Source: Nitrospira_E sp052156535
GTDB lineage: Bacteria; Nitrospirota; Nitrospiria; Nitrospirales; UBA8639
DNA length: 64,000 nt
Assembly: GCF_052156535.1 (NCBI RefSeq)
Contig: NZ_JBQKUP010000042.1
Coordinates: 290,215 to 354,214, forward strand
Reading direction: 5' to 3'
Shown: positions 8,945-16,191 of the stretch, one piece after another
Layout: each line of letters begins with the position of its first letter
Numbering within the stretch: the first letter of the stretch is position 1
The notes under the pieces: generated by a model
Databases searched by the model: none
Told to the model about the DNA's origin: nothing
Seen by the model: only the letters and a program-made list of their open reading frames with translations
Made by a program: the position numbers and the translations under genes

Positions 8945-9424
8945 ATGCAATGTGGTTGTGAATATTCTTTACGAATTGTGGAGGTTGAAGAGTTACCGTC
9001 TGATTCTGTGTTTGCCAAATTTCATTGCGATCGGTGTGGATTTTCCCTTGGAGCAGATGGGAATGCTAAAGAATTGGATGCGGTGGTTTCCCACGTCGTA
9101 TGGACGGACGAGGCCTTATATCAAATGAGCCGGCTTCCTCCCTATTTACTTCCTCTTGTTCGGGAAGAGGTGGAGGAGTTTACCTCTTCCAGGGGGCAAA
9201 AGGTTGTGACGTTGGCCCGTGTTGGGTCGGCGCGCAATAAGGGGATGGTGGAGTGGACTCCGGACGCAGAGCGTCGTATCGACAATGTCCCGTCAGGAAT
9301 CCGGGCGATGGCCAAGGTTGAGTTGGAGCGAACGGCTCTGGATCGCGGGATGCCTGCGGTCACGGTTGCACTCATGGAAGAGGTGAAGGCCCGCTATTTT
9401 GGTATGGCGGCCGGGCGCACGTGA
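8945..9424 (+). CDS. PCP_red-domain protein with N-terminal cysteine-rich segment
   Basis: About 159 aa. The C-terminal part (WTPDAERRIDNVPSGIRAMAKVELERTALDRG, then VTVALMEEVKARYF) matches the small helical PCP_red domain first seen at the C-terminus of the light-independent protochlorophyllide reductase subunit BchB/ChlB and also found as a stand-alone domain in non-phototrophs. The N-terminal part has Cys residues in a CGC and a CDRCG context, a possible metal site. An upstream TTG at 8930 overlaps the DUF420 gene; the ATG at 8945 is the likelier start. There is no photosynthesis gene nearby, so a role in tetrapyrrole or heme handling for oxidase maturation is the natural guess, but unproven. 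Confidence 0.68.
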   Translation: MQCGCEYSLRIVEVEELPSDSVFAKFHCDRCGFSLGADGNAKELDAVVSHVVWTDEALYQMSRLPPYLLPLVREEVEEFTSSRGQKVVTLARVGSARNKGMVEWTPDAERRIDNVPSGIRAMAKVELERTALDRGMPAVTVALMEEVKARYFGMAAGRT

Positions 9425-9489
9425 CACTCCTAGGGAGCGAATTGGGCGCAAAATAAATAACCGGGAATTTTTTTGAAGCGAGTCACGAT

Positions 9490-10563
9490 ATGTTGCATCG
9501 ACTTTCCCTTCGTGTCCTTCCGCAATTGAATGCCTTAGTAACGGATCAACCCGTTCGCAAGCGGAAGCGTTTGGTGATGCTGGCTCCCGGCTTGGTGGCT
9601 TTCGGGATCTATCACCTTCTCAAGCCTGTCTTGCCCCTTTCCAATCCATTGGTGCTTCTGGCATTCACCGGGTGTATTTGTATGCTGACCGCCATCTGGT
9701 CCTATCGACAGGGACGTGGAGTCTCTCTCATGGAATCCTGGCACCAAGATGGGGCCCAGCAGTGGGCATGGTTGGTGGGATGGATTGGTCTGGTCTATGG
9801 AATGCAATTATCCCTCTTGGTTTTGGCGATTCTTCAAGTATTTGTGGCCTATGATTTTTTGCTCCATCCGGAGGGTCCGGCCATGATGGCAACCATCATT
9901 TCATGTACGTCCGTGACTCGGGATGCCTTTGAAATTGGTCATGTGCAACGGATGAGGCAACAAGGGGTTGTGGTCCCAACCTTTCCTGACGGAGAGGCGT
10001 TACGAAAATGGATCCCGCAGGAGATAGGAAGCATTGTGAAATGGGGAGCGTTGGCAACCATGATAGGGATAGCCGGTTCATGGCTCCTGTTCACTGTGGG
10101 GCCGATTGAACTGCAACCCATCCTTCAATCACTGTTAGTTCCCGTTATGATCGCCTCCATCGGAATGAAGACGTTTTTCAGGGGGGAATTGTTATATGGT
10201 CAAAATACACAGGGAGGCAGGCCACGAACCTGGCTGTCATCTCTTTGGTTTTGGATGTGGCCAAATCTCACCTTTTCAGCGACGTATTTTCTGGTCCTCA
10301 TGGGGATGGCCGCCTTTGTACTGCGGGTTGAGCAGATTTCTCAAGGAGGATTTATTGGGATAGCCGCCTGTACCGCCATGGTGATGGCGCTATATACCCT
10401 CTTTCTGGGTTGGCGGAAAGCCTATGAAGAGCAGCTCGTGGGCATTCCTGAATCCATACAACGTTGTCCATTTGTGATGGGGATGCTCCAAAGTTCTAAA
10501 TCCTCTGCAACTCCTACTTCTATCCCTGACGTTAAAGTGGGGCACGGCAATCTGGTGAATTAA
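9490..10563 (+). CDS. Polytopic membrane protein of unknown function in bd-like oxidase cluster
   Basis: 357 aa with about eight predicted hydrophobic helices (for example LVMLAPGLVAFGIYHLL, WAWLVGWIGLVYGMQLSLLVLAILQVFVAY, WGALATMIGIAGSWLLF, LTFSATYFLVLMGMAAFVL). A soluble loop around residues 140-175 contains conserved-looking RDAFEIGHVQRMR. No recognised family motif. It stops one base before the TTG start of the first bd-like oxidase gene, so the two are probably co-translated and the product may be an oxidase partner or assembly factor. That role is inference from position only. Confidence 0.6.
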   Translation: MLHRLSLRVLPQLNALVTDQPVRKRKRLVMLAPGLVAFGIYHLLKPVLPLSNPLVLLAFTGCICMLTAIWSYRQGRGVSLMESWHQDGAQQWAWLVGWIGLVYGMQLSLLVLAILQVFVAYDFLLHPEGPAMMATIISCTSVTRDAFEIGHVQRMRQQGVVVPTFPDGEALRKWIPQEIGSIVKWGALATMIGIAGSWLLFTVGPIELQPILQSLLVPVMIASIGMKTFFRGELLYGQNTQGGRPRTWLSSLWFWMWPNLTFSATYFLVLMGMAAFVLRVEQISQGGFIGIAACTAMVMALYTLFLGWRKAYEEQLVGIPESIQRCPFVMGMLQSSKSSATPTSIPDVKVGHGNLVN

Positions 10564-10564
10564 A

Positions 10565-12436
10565 TTGAGAACCATTTCCAAAACATTGATCAGTGTGCTG
10601 CTTTTCTTTTTGCTTCAGGCCGGGTTGGCATTTGCCATGGATGATCAGGCCTTGCCTTCGATTGAGGGGCAGGCACGCCAGGATATTTTCTACCAAACTC
10701 CAGGGTCTATTTCCAGTCCGTCCGTCGCGGAAAGTCCTCAGGGCTATTCCTCCTATCCTTTGGTGGATAACCGGTTGGTTGTGTGGTTTGTGACTCAGCA
10801 ACACACATATTTCGGAGGCTTTGTCTTATCTATTCCTTTGTTTGCCTTGTTATTAGAATTTTTAGGAATCACACGAAAACAACAGGCATCCCAGCAAAAA
10901 TTGGATGGATTGGCCCATGATATTTTGCGTGTGGCACTACTGTCGCTTTCTATTACGGCCTTGTTAGGCTCTCTTATGCTGGTCACCTTTGTGACTCTTT
11001 ACCCGGGGTTTATGAGTTACATGGGGGGGACGTTTAAGCCGCTGATGCCGGTGTATGCCATGGTGTTTGTGAGTGAAGCCTTCCTCTTGGCCCTCTATTA
11101 TTACACCTGGGATTTCCTCAAAACCCCGGCGCTGAAGTGGGTGCATATGACTCTTGGTGTACTCTCAAATGCAACCGGAGTTATTTTGTTGTTGTTAGCG
11201 AATTCATGGGCTTCGTTTATGATGGCCCCGGCGGGAGTTGATGGACAAGGTCATTTTTTGGGGAATGTGTGGCATCTCCTGCACTCTCCATTATGGAATC
11301 CACTGAATACGCACCGTTTTTTGGCGGATATTATGTCGGGTGGCGCAGTGGTTGTCGCCTATGCGACCTACCGGTTTTTCATGTCCAAAACCGCGGAGGA
11401 CCGGGCATATTACGATTGGGTTGGACATGTTTTTCTTATAGTGGTGGTGTGTGCGCTTCTCCCCATGCCGCTGGCCGGCTACTGGTTGATGAGGGCCGTC
11501 TTTGAGTTCAGGCAAACGATGGGCATGGCGATGATGGGAGGCATGTTGTCGTGGCTGTTTGTCCTCCAAGCGATTATGGTTGGGGTCTTGTTTCTAGGAA
11601 TTAACTATTACATCTGGCAATCCCTGGCGCGCCTTCAAGGTGGTGAGCGCTTTCATCCCCACTTTAAGGCGATCCTTTTTGCGCTGATGGTGTGTTTCCT
11701 CGTGTGGTTTACGCCGCATACCATTGCCATGAGTGGCAGTGAGATGAAAGCGATGGGTGCGGCACAGCACCCGGTCATTGGTCAATTCGGTGTGATGTCC
11801 GCGAAGAATGGTGCGGTTAACGTCATGATCTGTTTAACCGCATTGAGTTACATTCTGTATCGGCGGGCTAATCGTGTGATGACAGTCAAGTGGGCATCAA
11901 AGGGAAATATTTTCTTATTGATGTTATTTCTCATGGGGATTGCCAATATCGTGTGGTTGGCCATTTACGGATTCTATATTCCGGCAAATGTTCGGGTGGG
12001 TCTTTCATCGCCTCAAGGGATGACGACCGCGACAGTGGTAGTTGGAGGGATATTATTGAATCGATTAATGTTGCGGGGCGCCCATATAAATGGGCCTGTG
12101 CATTGGGGACGAATTACCCCGCGTGGGATTGTGGCGCTGTTTGTGGTCGCAGCCGCGTTTACCTGGGTAATGGGGTTGATGGGGTACATCAGGTCTGTGG
12201 GCCGATTGGGATGGCATATTTCTGAATTAATGCCCGATCGATCCTCGTGGGCATTTACGCCTTCCCTTGGATTTGCCGCAAAAATGGTTACCCTCAATAT
12301 GATTGTTTTTTGGTCGTCAGTCTTTTTCGTGTTTTGGCTTAGCCGATGGGATCAGCGAGTGGTGGAACGGCGAACGGCTGAATTTGAAAGGCCTTCTCCG
12401 GTGATTCGGGTCATTTCAGAAGAGGAATCCGCGTAA
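10565..12436 (+). CDS. Cytochrome bd-like oxidase, large subunit, paralogue A
   Basis: 623 aa. Signal peptide (about 1-24, LISVLLFFLLQAGLAFA), then a long membrane domain of about 14 helices distantly related to cytochrome bd subunit I. It shares with the protein at 16192 the histidines QQH (His80), IWH/VWHLLH, NPLNTHR, TPHT and QHP, which are candidate heme and metal ligands, and the motif ANSWxxFMMxPAG. Such large bd-like proteins are described in Nitrospira as putative novel terminal oxidases. The start is a TTG one base after the previous stop, with a GGTG ahead. The gene ends overlapping the DUF3047 start by one base. Unlike paralogue B it has no cytochrome c genes beside it. Electron donor and physiological role are unknown. 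Confidence 0.75.
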   Translation: MRTISKTLISVLLFFLLQAGLAFAMDDQALPSIEGQARQDIFYQTPGSISSPSVAESPQGYSSYPLVDNRLVVWFVTQQHTYFGGFVLSIPLFALLLEFLGITRKQQASQQKLDGLAHDILRVALLSLSITALLGSLMLVTFVTLYPGFMSYMGGTFKPLMPVYAMVFVSEAFLLALYYYTWDFLKTPALKWVHMTLGVLSNATGVILLLLANSWASFMMAPAGVDGQGHFLGNVWHLLHSPLWNPLNTHRFLADIMSGGAVVVAYATYRFFMSKTAEDRAYYDWVGHVFLIVVVCALLPMPLAGYWLMRAVFEFRQTMGMAMMGGMLSWLFVLQAIMVGVLFLGINYYIWQSLARLQGGERFHPHFKAILFALMVCFLVWFTPHTIAMSGSEMKAMGAAQHPVIGQFGVMSAKNGAVNVMICLTALSYILYRRANRVMTVKWASKGNIFLLMLFLMGIANIVWLAIYGFYIPANVRVGLSSPQGMTTATVVVGGILLNRLMLRGAHINGPVHWGRITPRGIVALFVVAAAFTWVMGLMGYIRSVGRLGWHISELMPDRSSWAFTPSLGFAAKMVTLNMIVFWSSVFFVFWLSRWDQRVVERRTAEFERPSPVIRVISEEESA

Positions 12437-13170
12437 TGAGAATCTGTTCTTGGCAACACAATAATCTAGAGGGTGTGAAGCGGAGCCGGGTAAGCGCAGC
12501 TTGTTTGACATGGTTGGTCGTAGGCCTTCTGATAAATGGAAGTAGTGCCGCGTGGGCACAAGAGGTCTCGGGCTCAGAACCTTCCAGTAGTTCGATGGTG
12601 TTGGAAGATTTTCAGCATCCTGATGCGAAAGGCTTTCCTCAAGGATGGGAGGCGCAGCGGAGTACGGTCACAGCCCATGAAACCTATACGATTCAAGAAG
12701 AGGATGGGACTTTTTTTCTTTCTGCGAAAAACGCCAATCAACGGGTGTATACCAAGCATATAACGTGGGATCCGAAGCAACACCCTATTCTGATCTGGCG
12801 TTGGAGAATACAGAGTGTTCCCGATGATGCCGATTTTCTGGCCGCAATCTACCCGTCCTTGGATGTCGACTTAATGTTTATTCCCGTGAACACGAAATAT
12901 GTGTGGAGCGCCACGCTTCCTGTAGGGTCAGTCAAGGAGGGTGGCATGTTTAGCTCAACAGAAATTGTCATTCGTAGTGGGACTGAATCTCTTGGGGTGT
13001 GGGTTGAAGAGCGGGTAAATGTGTATGAAGATTTCCTGAAGATTCATGAACATGAACCGGCCCCACATGCCTGGGGTATTTCCTTGTTAGGGGGGCCGGG
13101 AGTCGAGGTGGACTTCGGTTCTATTCGGGTTCAATCTGAATCATCCAGCGGTAATCTTGGGCGGGAATAA
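12436..13170 (+). CDS. Exported DUF3047-family protein
   Basis: 244 aa. An N-terminal signal peptide (about residues 15-42, SAACLTWLVVGLLINGSSAAWA) precedes a beta-sandwich-like domain with the DUF3047 pattern: FPQGWEAQRS near 65, YTIQEEDGTFFLSAKNANQRVY, then PILIWRWRIQSVPDDADF. The function of the family is unknown. It starts within the stop codon of the bd-like oxidase gene (TAATG), so expression is coupled, and it is probably a periplasmic accessory protein of that oxidase (inference). Confidence 0.7.
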   Translation: MRICSWQHNNLEGVKRSRVSAACLTWLVVGLLINGSSAAWAQEVSGSEPSSSSMVLEDFQHPDAKGFPQGWEAQRSTVTAHETYTIQEEDGTFFLSAKNANQRVYTKHITWDPKQHPILIWRWRIQSVPDDADFLAAIYPSLDVDLMFIPVNTKYVWSATLPVGSVKEGGMFSSTEIVIRSGTESLGVWVEERVNVYEDFLKIHEHEPAPHAWGISLLGGPGVEVDFGSIRVQSESSSGNLGRE

Positions 13171-13173
13171 AAA

Positions 13174-13551
13174 GTGAAACTGACTCCATCGAAAATATTT
13201 GATGTCCTCTTGGGTATACTGGGATTAGGGACAGTAGGCCTGTTGATCGGGATCTTTATGGGAGATGGATGGCTCCCTGTTGCGCTAGCAGCCGGAACCC
13301 TTCTTGGCGCCGGGGTAGGCTTAGTCGGCGGCCGGGGATTTTTTTTGAGCATTTTTATCGGGACCATTTTAGGCGGATTGTTGGCCTTAGGATTAAGTGG
13401 AACGGAGGCTGTGACAGTTGGAGCCGCGTCAGGGGCGGCGATGGGTGGATTTTTGGGAATTTGGATTTCGATGCTCATTGAAACCTGGCAACAACGAAAT
13501 CAGAACCTTCCTGAGTCGAACGTTAAGCATCATGGGCCTTTACAACCCTAA
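13174..13551 (+). CDS. Small glycine-rich membrane protein
   Basis: 125 aa with three to four hydrophobic segments full of Gly-xxx-Gly patterns (LLGILGLGTVGLLIGIFMG, AAGTLLGAGVGLVGG, FIGTILGGLLALGLSG, GAASGAAMGGFLGIWIS), reminiscent of glycine-zipper membrane proteins. The GTG start is four bases after the DUF3047 stop, with a GGGCGGG ahead. It is the last gene of the paralogue-A oxidase cluster by spacing. No function is assignable; it could be a structural membrane subunit. Confidence 0.55.
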   Translation: MKLTPSKIFDVLLGILGLGTVGLLIGIFMGDGWLPVALAAGTLLGAGVGLVGGRGFFLSIFIGTILGGLLALGLSGTEAVTVGAASGAAMGGFLGIWISMLIETWQQRNQNLPESNVKHHGPLQP

Positions 13552-13599
13552 TTTAACTGAAATCGTGCTGATTATGTCGAAGCGAGAGGCAAAATAGTA

Positions 13600-14517
13600 A
13601 TGGAAAATCAACGGGTCCTCATGGGGGCCATTCTTTTTGTGTTTGGCTCTTTTATCATGATGATCGTGATGTTGATTTTTATGACCTATAAAGGGAAAAA
13701 AGACTTGGATGAGTTGTCAGCCGGTCAAACGGCCAATGTCCGTGTGTTGCAGCCAATGCCCACACAAGACTTTTCTATGTATAAAACTCTCGTGGGGGAT
13801 GATAATCGTGAAATGGTAGAAATTCCGGAAGGACCATTTACTATGGGTATTGGCGATGGGGACCCCGATGAAGGGCCACCCCATCCGGTATACCTCCAAA
13901 CGTTTTACATCGATCTTAAAGAAGTCACGCAGGCAGATTATGAGCGGTATATCAAGATGACGAAACGGGACAAACCGAAGGTGCCGGTCTTTGAAGATGA
14001 TGTCGCTAAATTAATCGGGCCCGATTATCCGGTGGTGGCGGTATCCTGGAATGACGCCTTTGGGTATTGTCGCTGGGCTGGCAAGCGGTTGCCGACAGAA
14101 GCGGAGTGGGAAAAAGCGGCAAGGGGGGAAGGAAAACGCCGTTATCCCTGGGGTGATAAGTTTGACTATCAGTTTGCCAATGTGGATGGGGAGGAGGATG
14201 GCTTTCAGTTTTTAGCTCCCGTGGGATCTTATGAAGTAGGGAGAAGCCCATTTGGACTCTATGATGTCACCGGTAATGTTGCTGAGTGGGTCTTGGATAG
14301 TTATGCTCCAGACTATTATCAGCAGGCTCCGTATCGGGACCCCCTCGGCCCAAAAGACGAAGACGAGAATAAAGTCATTCGTGGAGGTTCTTGGCGGGAA
14401 TCTCGTATAGGCGCCAGGGTGACCAAGCGTTTTACAGCGAAAATGTGGAGGAACGATGCCAGTGTTGGATTTCGGTGCGCAAAGGATCCTCCGACTGAGA
14501 CTCCCCAAGCCTCATAA
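13600..14517 (+). CDS. Membrane-anchored SUMF1/FGE-fold protein (probably non-FGE)
   Basis: 305 aa. One N-terminal transmembrane helix (about 7-30) is followed by a formylglycine-generating-enzyme-like domain (about 70-300) with the family landmarks MVEIPEGPFTMG, VSWNDAFGYCRWAGKRLPTEAEWEKAARG, YDVTGNVAEWV, RGGSW and VGFRCA. The copper-binding cysteines of true FGE (an LCHxSYC-type stretch after RGGS) are absent, the stretch reading RESRIGARVTKRF, and no sulfatase gene is near. It is therefore more likely a binding or structural member facing the periplasm. The adjacent gene is a paralogue. Context suggests an accessory role near the oxidases (inference). Confidence 0.72.
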   Translation: MENQRVLMGAILFVFGSFIMMIVMLIFMTYKGKKDLDELSAGQTANVRVLQPMPTQDFSMYKTLVGDDNREMVEIPEGPFTMGIGDGDPDEGPPHPVYLQTFYIDLKEVTQADYERYIKMTKRDKPKVPVFEDDVAKLIGPDYPVVAVSWNDAFGYCRWAGKRLPTEAEWEKAARGEGKRRYPWGDKFDYQFANVDGEEDGFQFLAPVGSYEVGRSPFGLYDVTGNVAEWVLDSYAPDYYQQAPYRDPLGPKDEDENKVIRGGSWRESRIGARVTKRFTAKMWRNDASVGFRCAKDPPTETPQAS

Positions 14518-14602
14518 ACGATAATCAAACTCCTCGTCGGCGAGACCAATCGCCCATAGTTTCTCGGAATAGGCAACCTTGACGGACCAGAAATAGGGGA
14601 AC

Positions 14603-15487
14603 ATGGACGGTCGATTTAAACTTATTTTTTTGATTGCGGTATTATTTATGACCGGGTTGCCGGTGTTGGGCATACTGAGGGGAACCGATGCTCCGCCAAC
14701 TCCACCGGATGGCGATCTTCAATCTCAGCCTTCTTCAGCTTCAGAGAAACCATCTGAAGGATCAAGGGATGTGGCGCTTTCTGGTCGGGCAAATGAAGAT
14801 GAGATGGTTGAAATTCCTGCCGGGGAATTCATACTTGGAAGTAATCAAGGCGGATTTAATGAAAAGCCTGCGCACGTCGCTCATCTCGATGCATATTGGA
14901 TTGATCGGTACGAGGTGACCTATCAGCGGTATATGGAATTTGTTGAAGCTACCGGACATCGGCAGCCTGGTCCGCCATCCCGCTATGCCGAAAAGCTCGG
15001 TTTGCTGCGAGGCCCTCATCAGCCGATTACCTATGTGTCATGGAGTGATGCGAATGACTATTGTCAATGGAGAGGCAAGCGTCTTCCTACTGAACAGGAA
15101 TGGGAAAAGGCTATGCGGGGGACAGATGGCCGCACCTGGCCGTGGGGTGAGGGTCTCAGCAGCCATCCTGCCAATTTTGCAGGAGAGGCCGATGGTTATG
15201 TTGTGTCGGCTCCGGTTGGGGCTTTTCCTCTTGATCAAAGTGTCTTTGGAGTTTATGACGGCGCAGGAAATGTTATGGAATGGACGGATAATTGGTATGT
15301 CGAAGATCTCTACCTTCAAGAAAATGCTGTTACGCCGACGAGTAATCGGTCTCCTTCTACCTACAAGACAATGAGAGGTAGTGGCTATACGAGCCAAGGA
15401 GTCGATATCAGAATAACCAATAGAAGTTTTATGGTTCCTGATTTCCGAGACGAGACGATTGGGTTCAGGTGTGCACGTTCAGATTAA
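14603..15487 (+). CDS. Second membrane-anchored SUMF1/FGE-fold protein
   Basis: 294 aa, paralogous to the preceding protein. An N-terminal helix (about 5-25, LIFLIAVLFMTGLPVLGIL) and a Pro/Ser-rich linker precede a SUMF1 domain (about 65-294) with MVEIPAGEFILGSNQ, VSWSDANDYCQWRGKRLPTEQEWEKAMRG, YDGAGNVMEWTDNW, MRGSGY and IGFRCARS. As in its neighbour, the copper cysteines of active FGE are missing. It ends 45 bp before the convergent end of a small minus-strand gene. Possibly a paired envelope complex with the product of 13600. Confidence 0.7.
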   Translation: MDGRFKLIFLIAVLFMTGLPVLGILRGTDAPPTPPDGDLQSQPSSASEKPSEGSRDVALSGRANEDEMVEIPAGEFILGSNQGGFNEKPAHVAHLDAYWIDRYEVTYQRYMEFVEATGHRQPGPPSRYAEKLGLLRGPHQPITYVSWSDANDYCQWRGKRLPTEQEWEKAMRGTDGRTWPWGEGLSSHPANFAGEADGYVVSAPVGAFPLDQSVFGVYDGAGNVMEWTDNWYVEDLYLQENAVTPTSNRSPSTYKTMRGSGYTSQGVDIRITNRSFMVPDFRDETIGFRCARSD

Positions 15488-15531
15488 GACCAAAAACCGT
15501 TAATGTTTTGTGTGGAGCTAAACTGAAAAAA

Positions 15532-15636
15532 TTAAAGAAAATCAAAATAGTAGAGGATGAGAAACACAGCAAGCAGAATATTGACAACCATTCCAGCCAA
15601 AACTATAATGTCGAACACTTTTGCATTTGAACGCAT
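15532..15636 (-). CDS. 34-aa single-helix membrane miniprotein
   Basis: A short minus-strand frame: ATG at 15636-15634, TAA at 15534-15532. The product MRSNAKVFDIIVLAGMVVNI... is one hydrophobic helix (about residues 8-30) ending YYFDFL. A clear Shine-Dalgarno (GAGGG) sits seven bases before the ATG on the minus strand. It is transcribed divergently from the two miniproteins and the bd-like oxidase that follow, and convergently with the SUMF1 gene. The size and topology resemble small subunits of respiratory oxidases, but homology cannot be judged here. The case for coding is the ribosome-binding site plus a fully hydrophobic core with charged N-terminus. Confidence 0.55.
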   Translation of the reverse strand: MRSNAKVFDIIVLAGMVVNILLAVFLILYYFDFL

Positions 15637-15765
15637 GAGTAATCCCTCGTTTTACGTGATCAATAAATGTTTGAATAGCACGAAAAATCATAATGTGTCA
15701 ATGAAGTTTATTAGGTGAAATCGTTTAAATTTTTGAATGCGAATTAAGCATAGGGAGGAATTAAG

Positions 15766-15900
15766 ATGGGGGATTCCACGGCTGTCATAAGGGAGTCAAC
15801 AGAGTTAGAGACAAAAATAGGTAAGGCTATTTTTTATCTGACATGCGCGGTAAGTTTGTGGTTCTTTTATTGGTTTGCCGGTATTCAGTGTCCCTGCTAA
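15766..15900 (+). CDS. 44-aa single-helix membrane miniprotein ahead of bd-like oxidase
   Basis: ATG at 15766, TAA at 15898-15900, preceded by a strong AGGGAGGA (15752-15759) spaced six bases. The product starts MGDSTAVIRESTELETKIGK, followed by one hydrophobic helix rich in aromatic residues (AIFYLTCAVSLWFFYWFAG), and ends IQCPC. The N-terminal 20 residues are charged and soluble, implying a single-pass protein. It is the first gene of the run leading to the oxidase at 16192 and may be a small oxidase subunit analogous in size to CydX, although no sequence similarity is claimed. The C-terminal Cys-Pro-Cys could bind metal. Confidence 0.6.
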   Translation: MGDSTAVIRESTELETKIGKAIFYLTCAVSLWFFYWFAGIQCPC

Positions 15901-15962
15901 AAAATCATGACTTCCAATAAGGTAGTCAATCATTTAATTCTTTTAGACCCAAGGAGGAGCGC

Positions 15963-16079
15963 ATGCAGACAGCTCTGTATGTCATAGTTTCATTGGTTAT
16001 TTGTTTTGTATATTTCCAGGCATTGGATTATGTCTTGATGGATGCCCAGGGACTCGACTATTTCTACATGTTTCGTTAA
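15963..16079 (+). CDS. 38-aa single-helix membrane miniprotein ahead of bd-like oxidase
   Basis: ATG at 15963, TAA at 16077-16079, with a consensus AAGGAGGA Shine-Dalgarno (15951-15958) four bases ahead. The product begins MQTALYVIVSLVICFVYFQA, one hydrophobic helix, followed by a short amphipathic tail (LDYVLMDAQGLDYFYMFR) rich in Tyr and Phe. It lies between the 44-aa frame and the oxidase gene, all on the same strand. The size matches that of known CydX-type oxidase miniproteins, so a small-subunit role is a reasonable inference. It was found by reading the gap directly, being too short for normal gene calling. Confidence 0.6.
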   Translation: MQTALYVIVSLVICFVYFQALDYVLMDAQGLDYFYMFR

Positions 16080-16085
16080 TTGAAT

Positions 16086-16112
16086 AATCTATGAGCTTGG
16101 AGCTTATAGATT
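16086..16112 (+). other. 12-bp stem-loop between miniprotein gene and oxidase gene
   Basis: AATCTATGAGCT (16086-16097) pairs with AGCTTATAGATT (16101-16112), one G-U pair, three-base loop TGG. No T-run follows, so it is not a classical terminator. It starts seven bases after the 38-aa gene stop and 80 bp before the oxidase start, where it could act as an mRNA stability or processing element setting relative expression of the small and large genes. Confidence 0.5.
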
Positions 16113-16191
16113 AAGATTGGACGATTTATTAGGTTTATATAGGTAATTTTGATGGGTTTAACTCAACACGTTTTCACAAGGAGGTAGGTCA

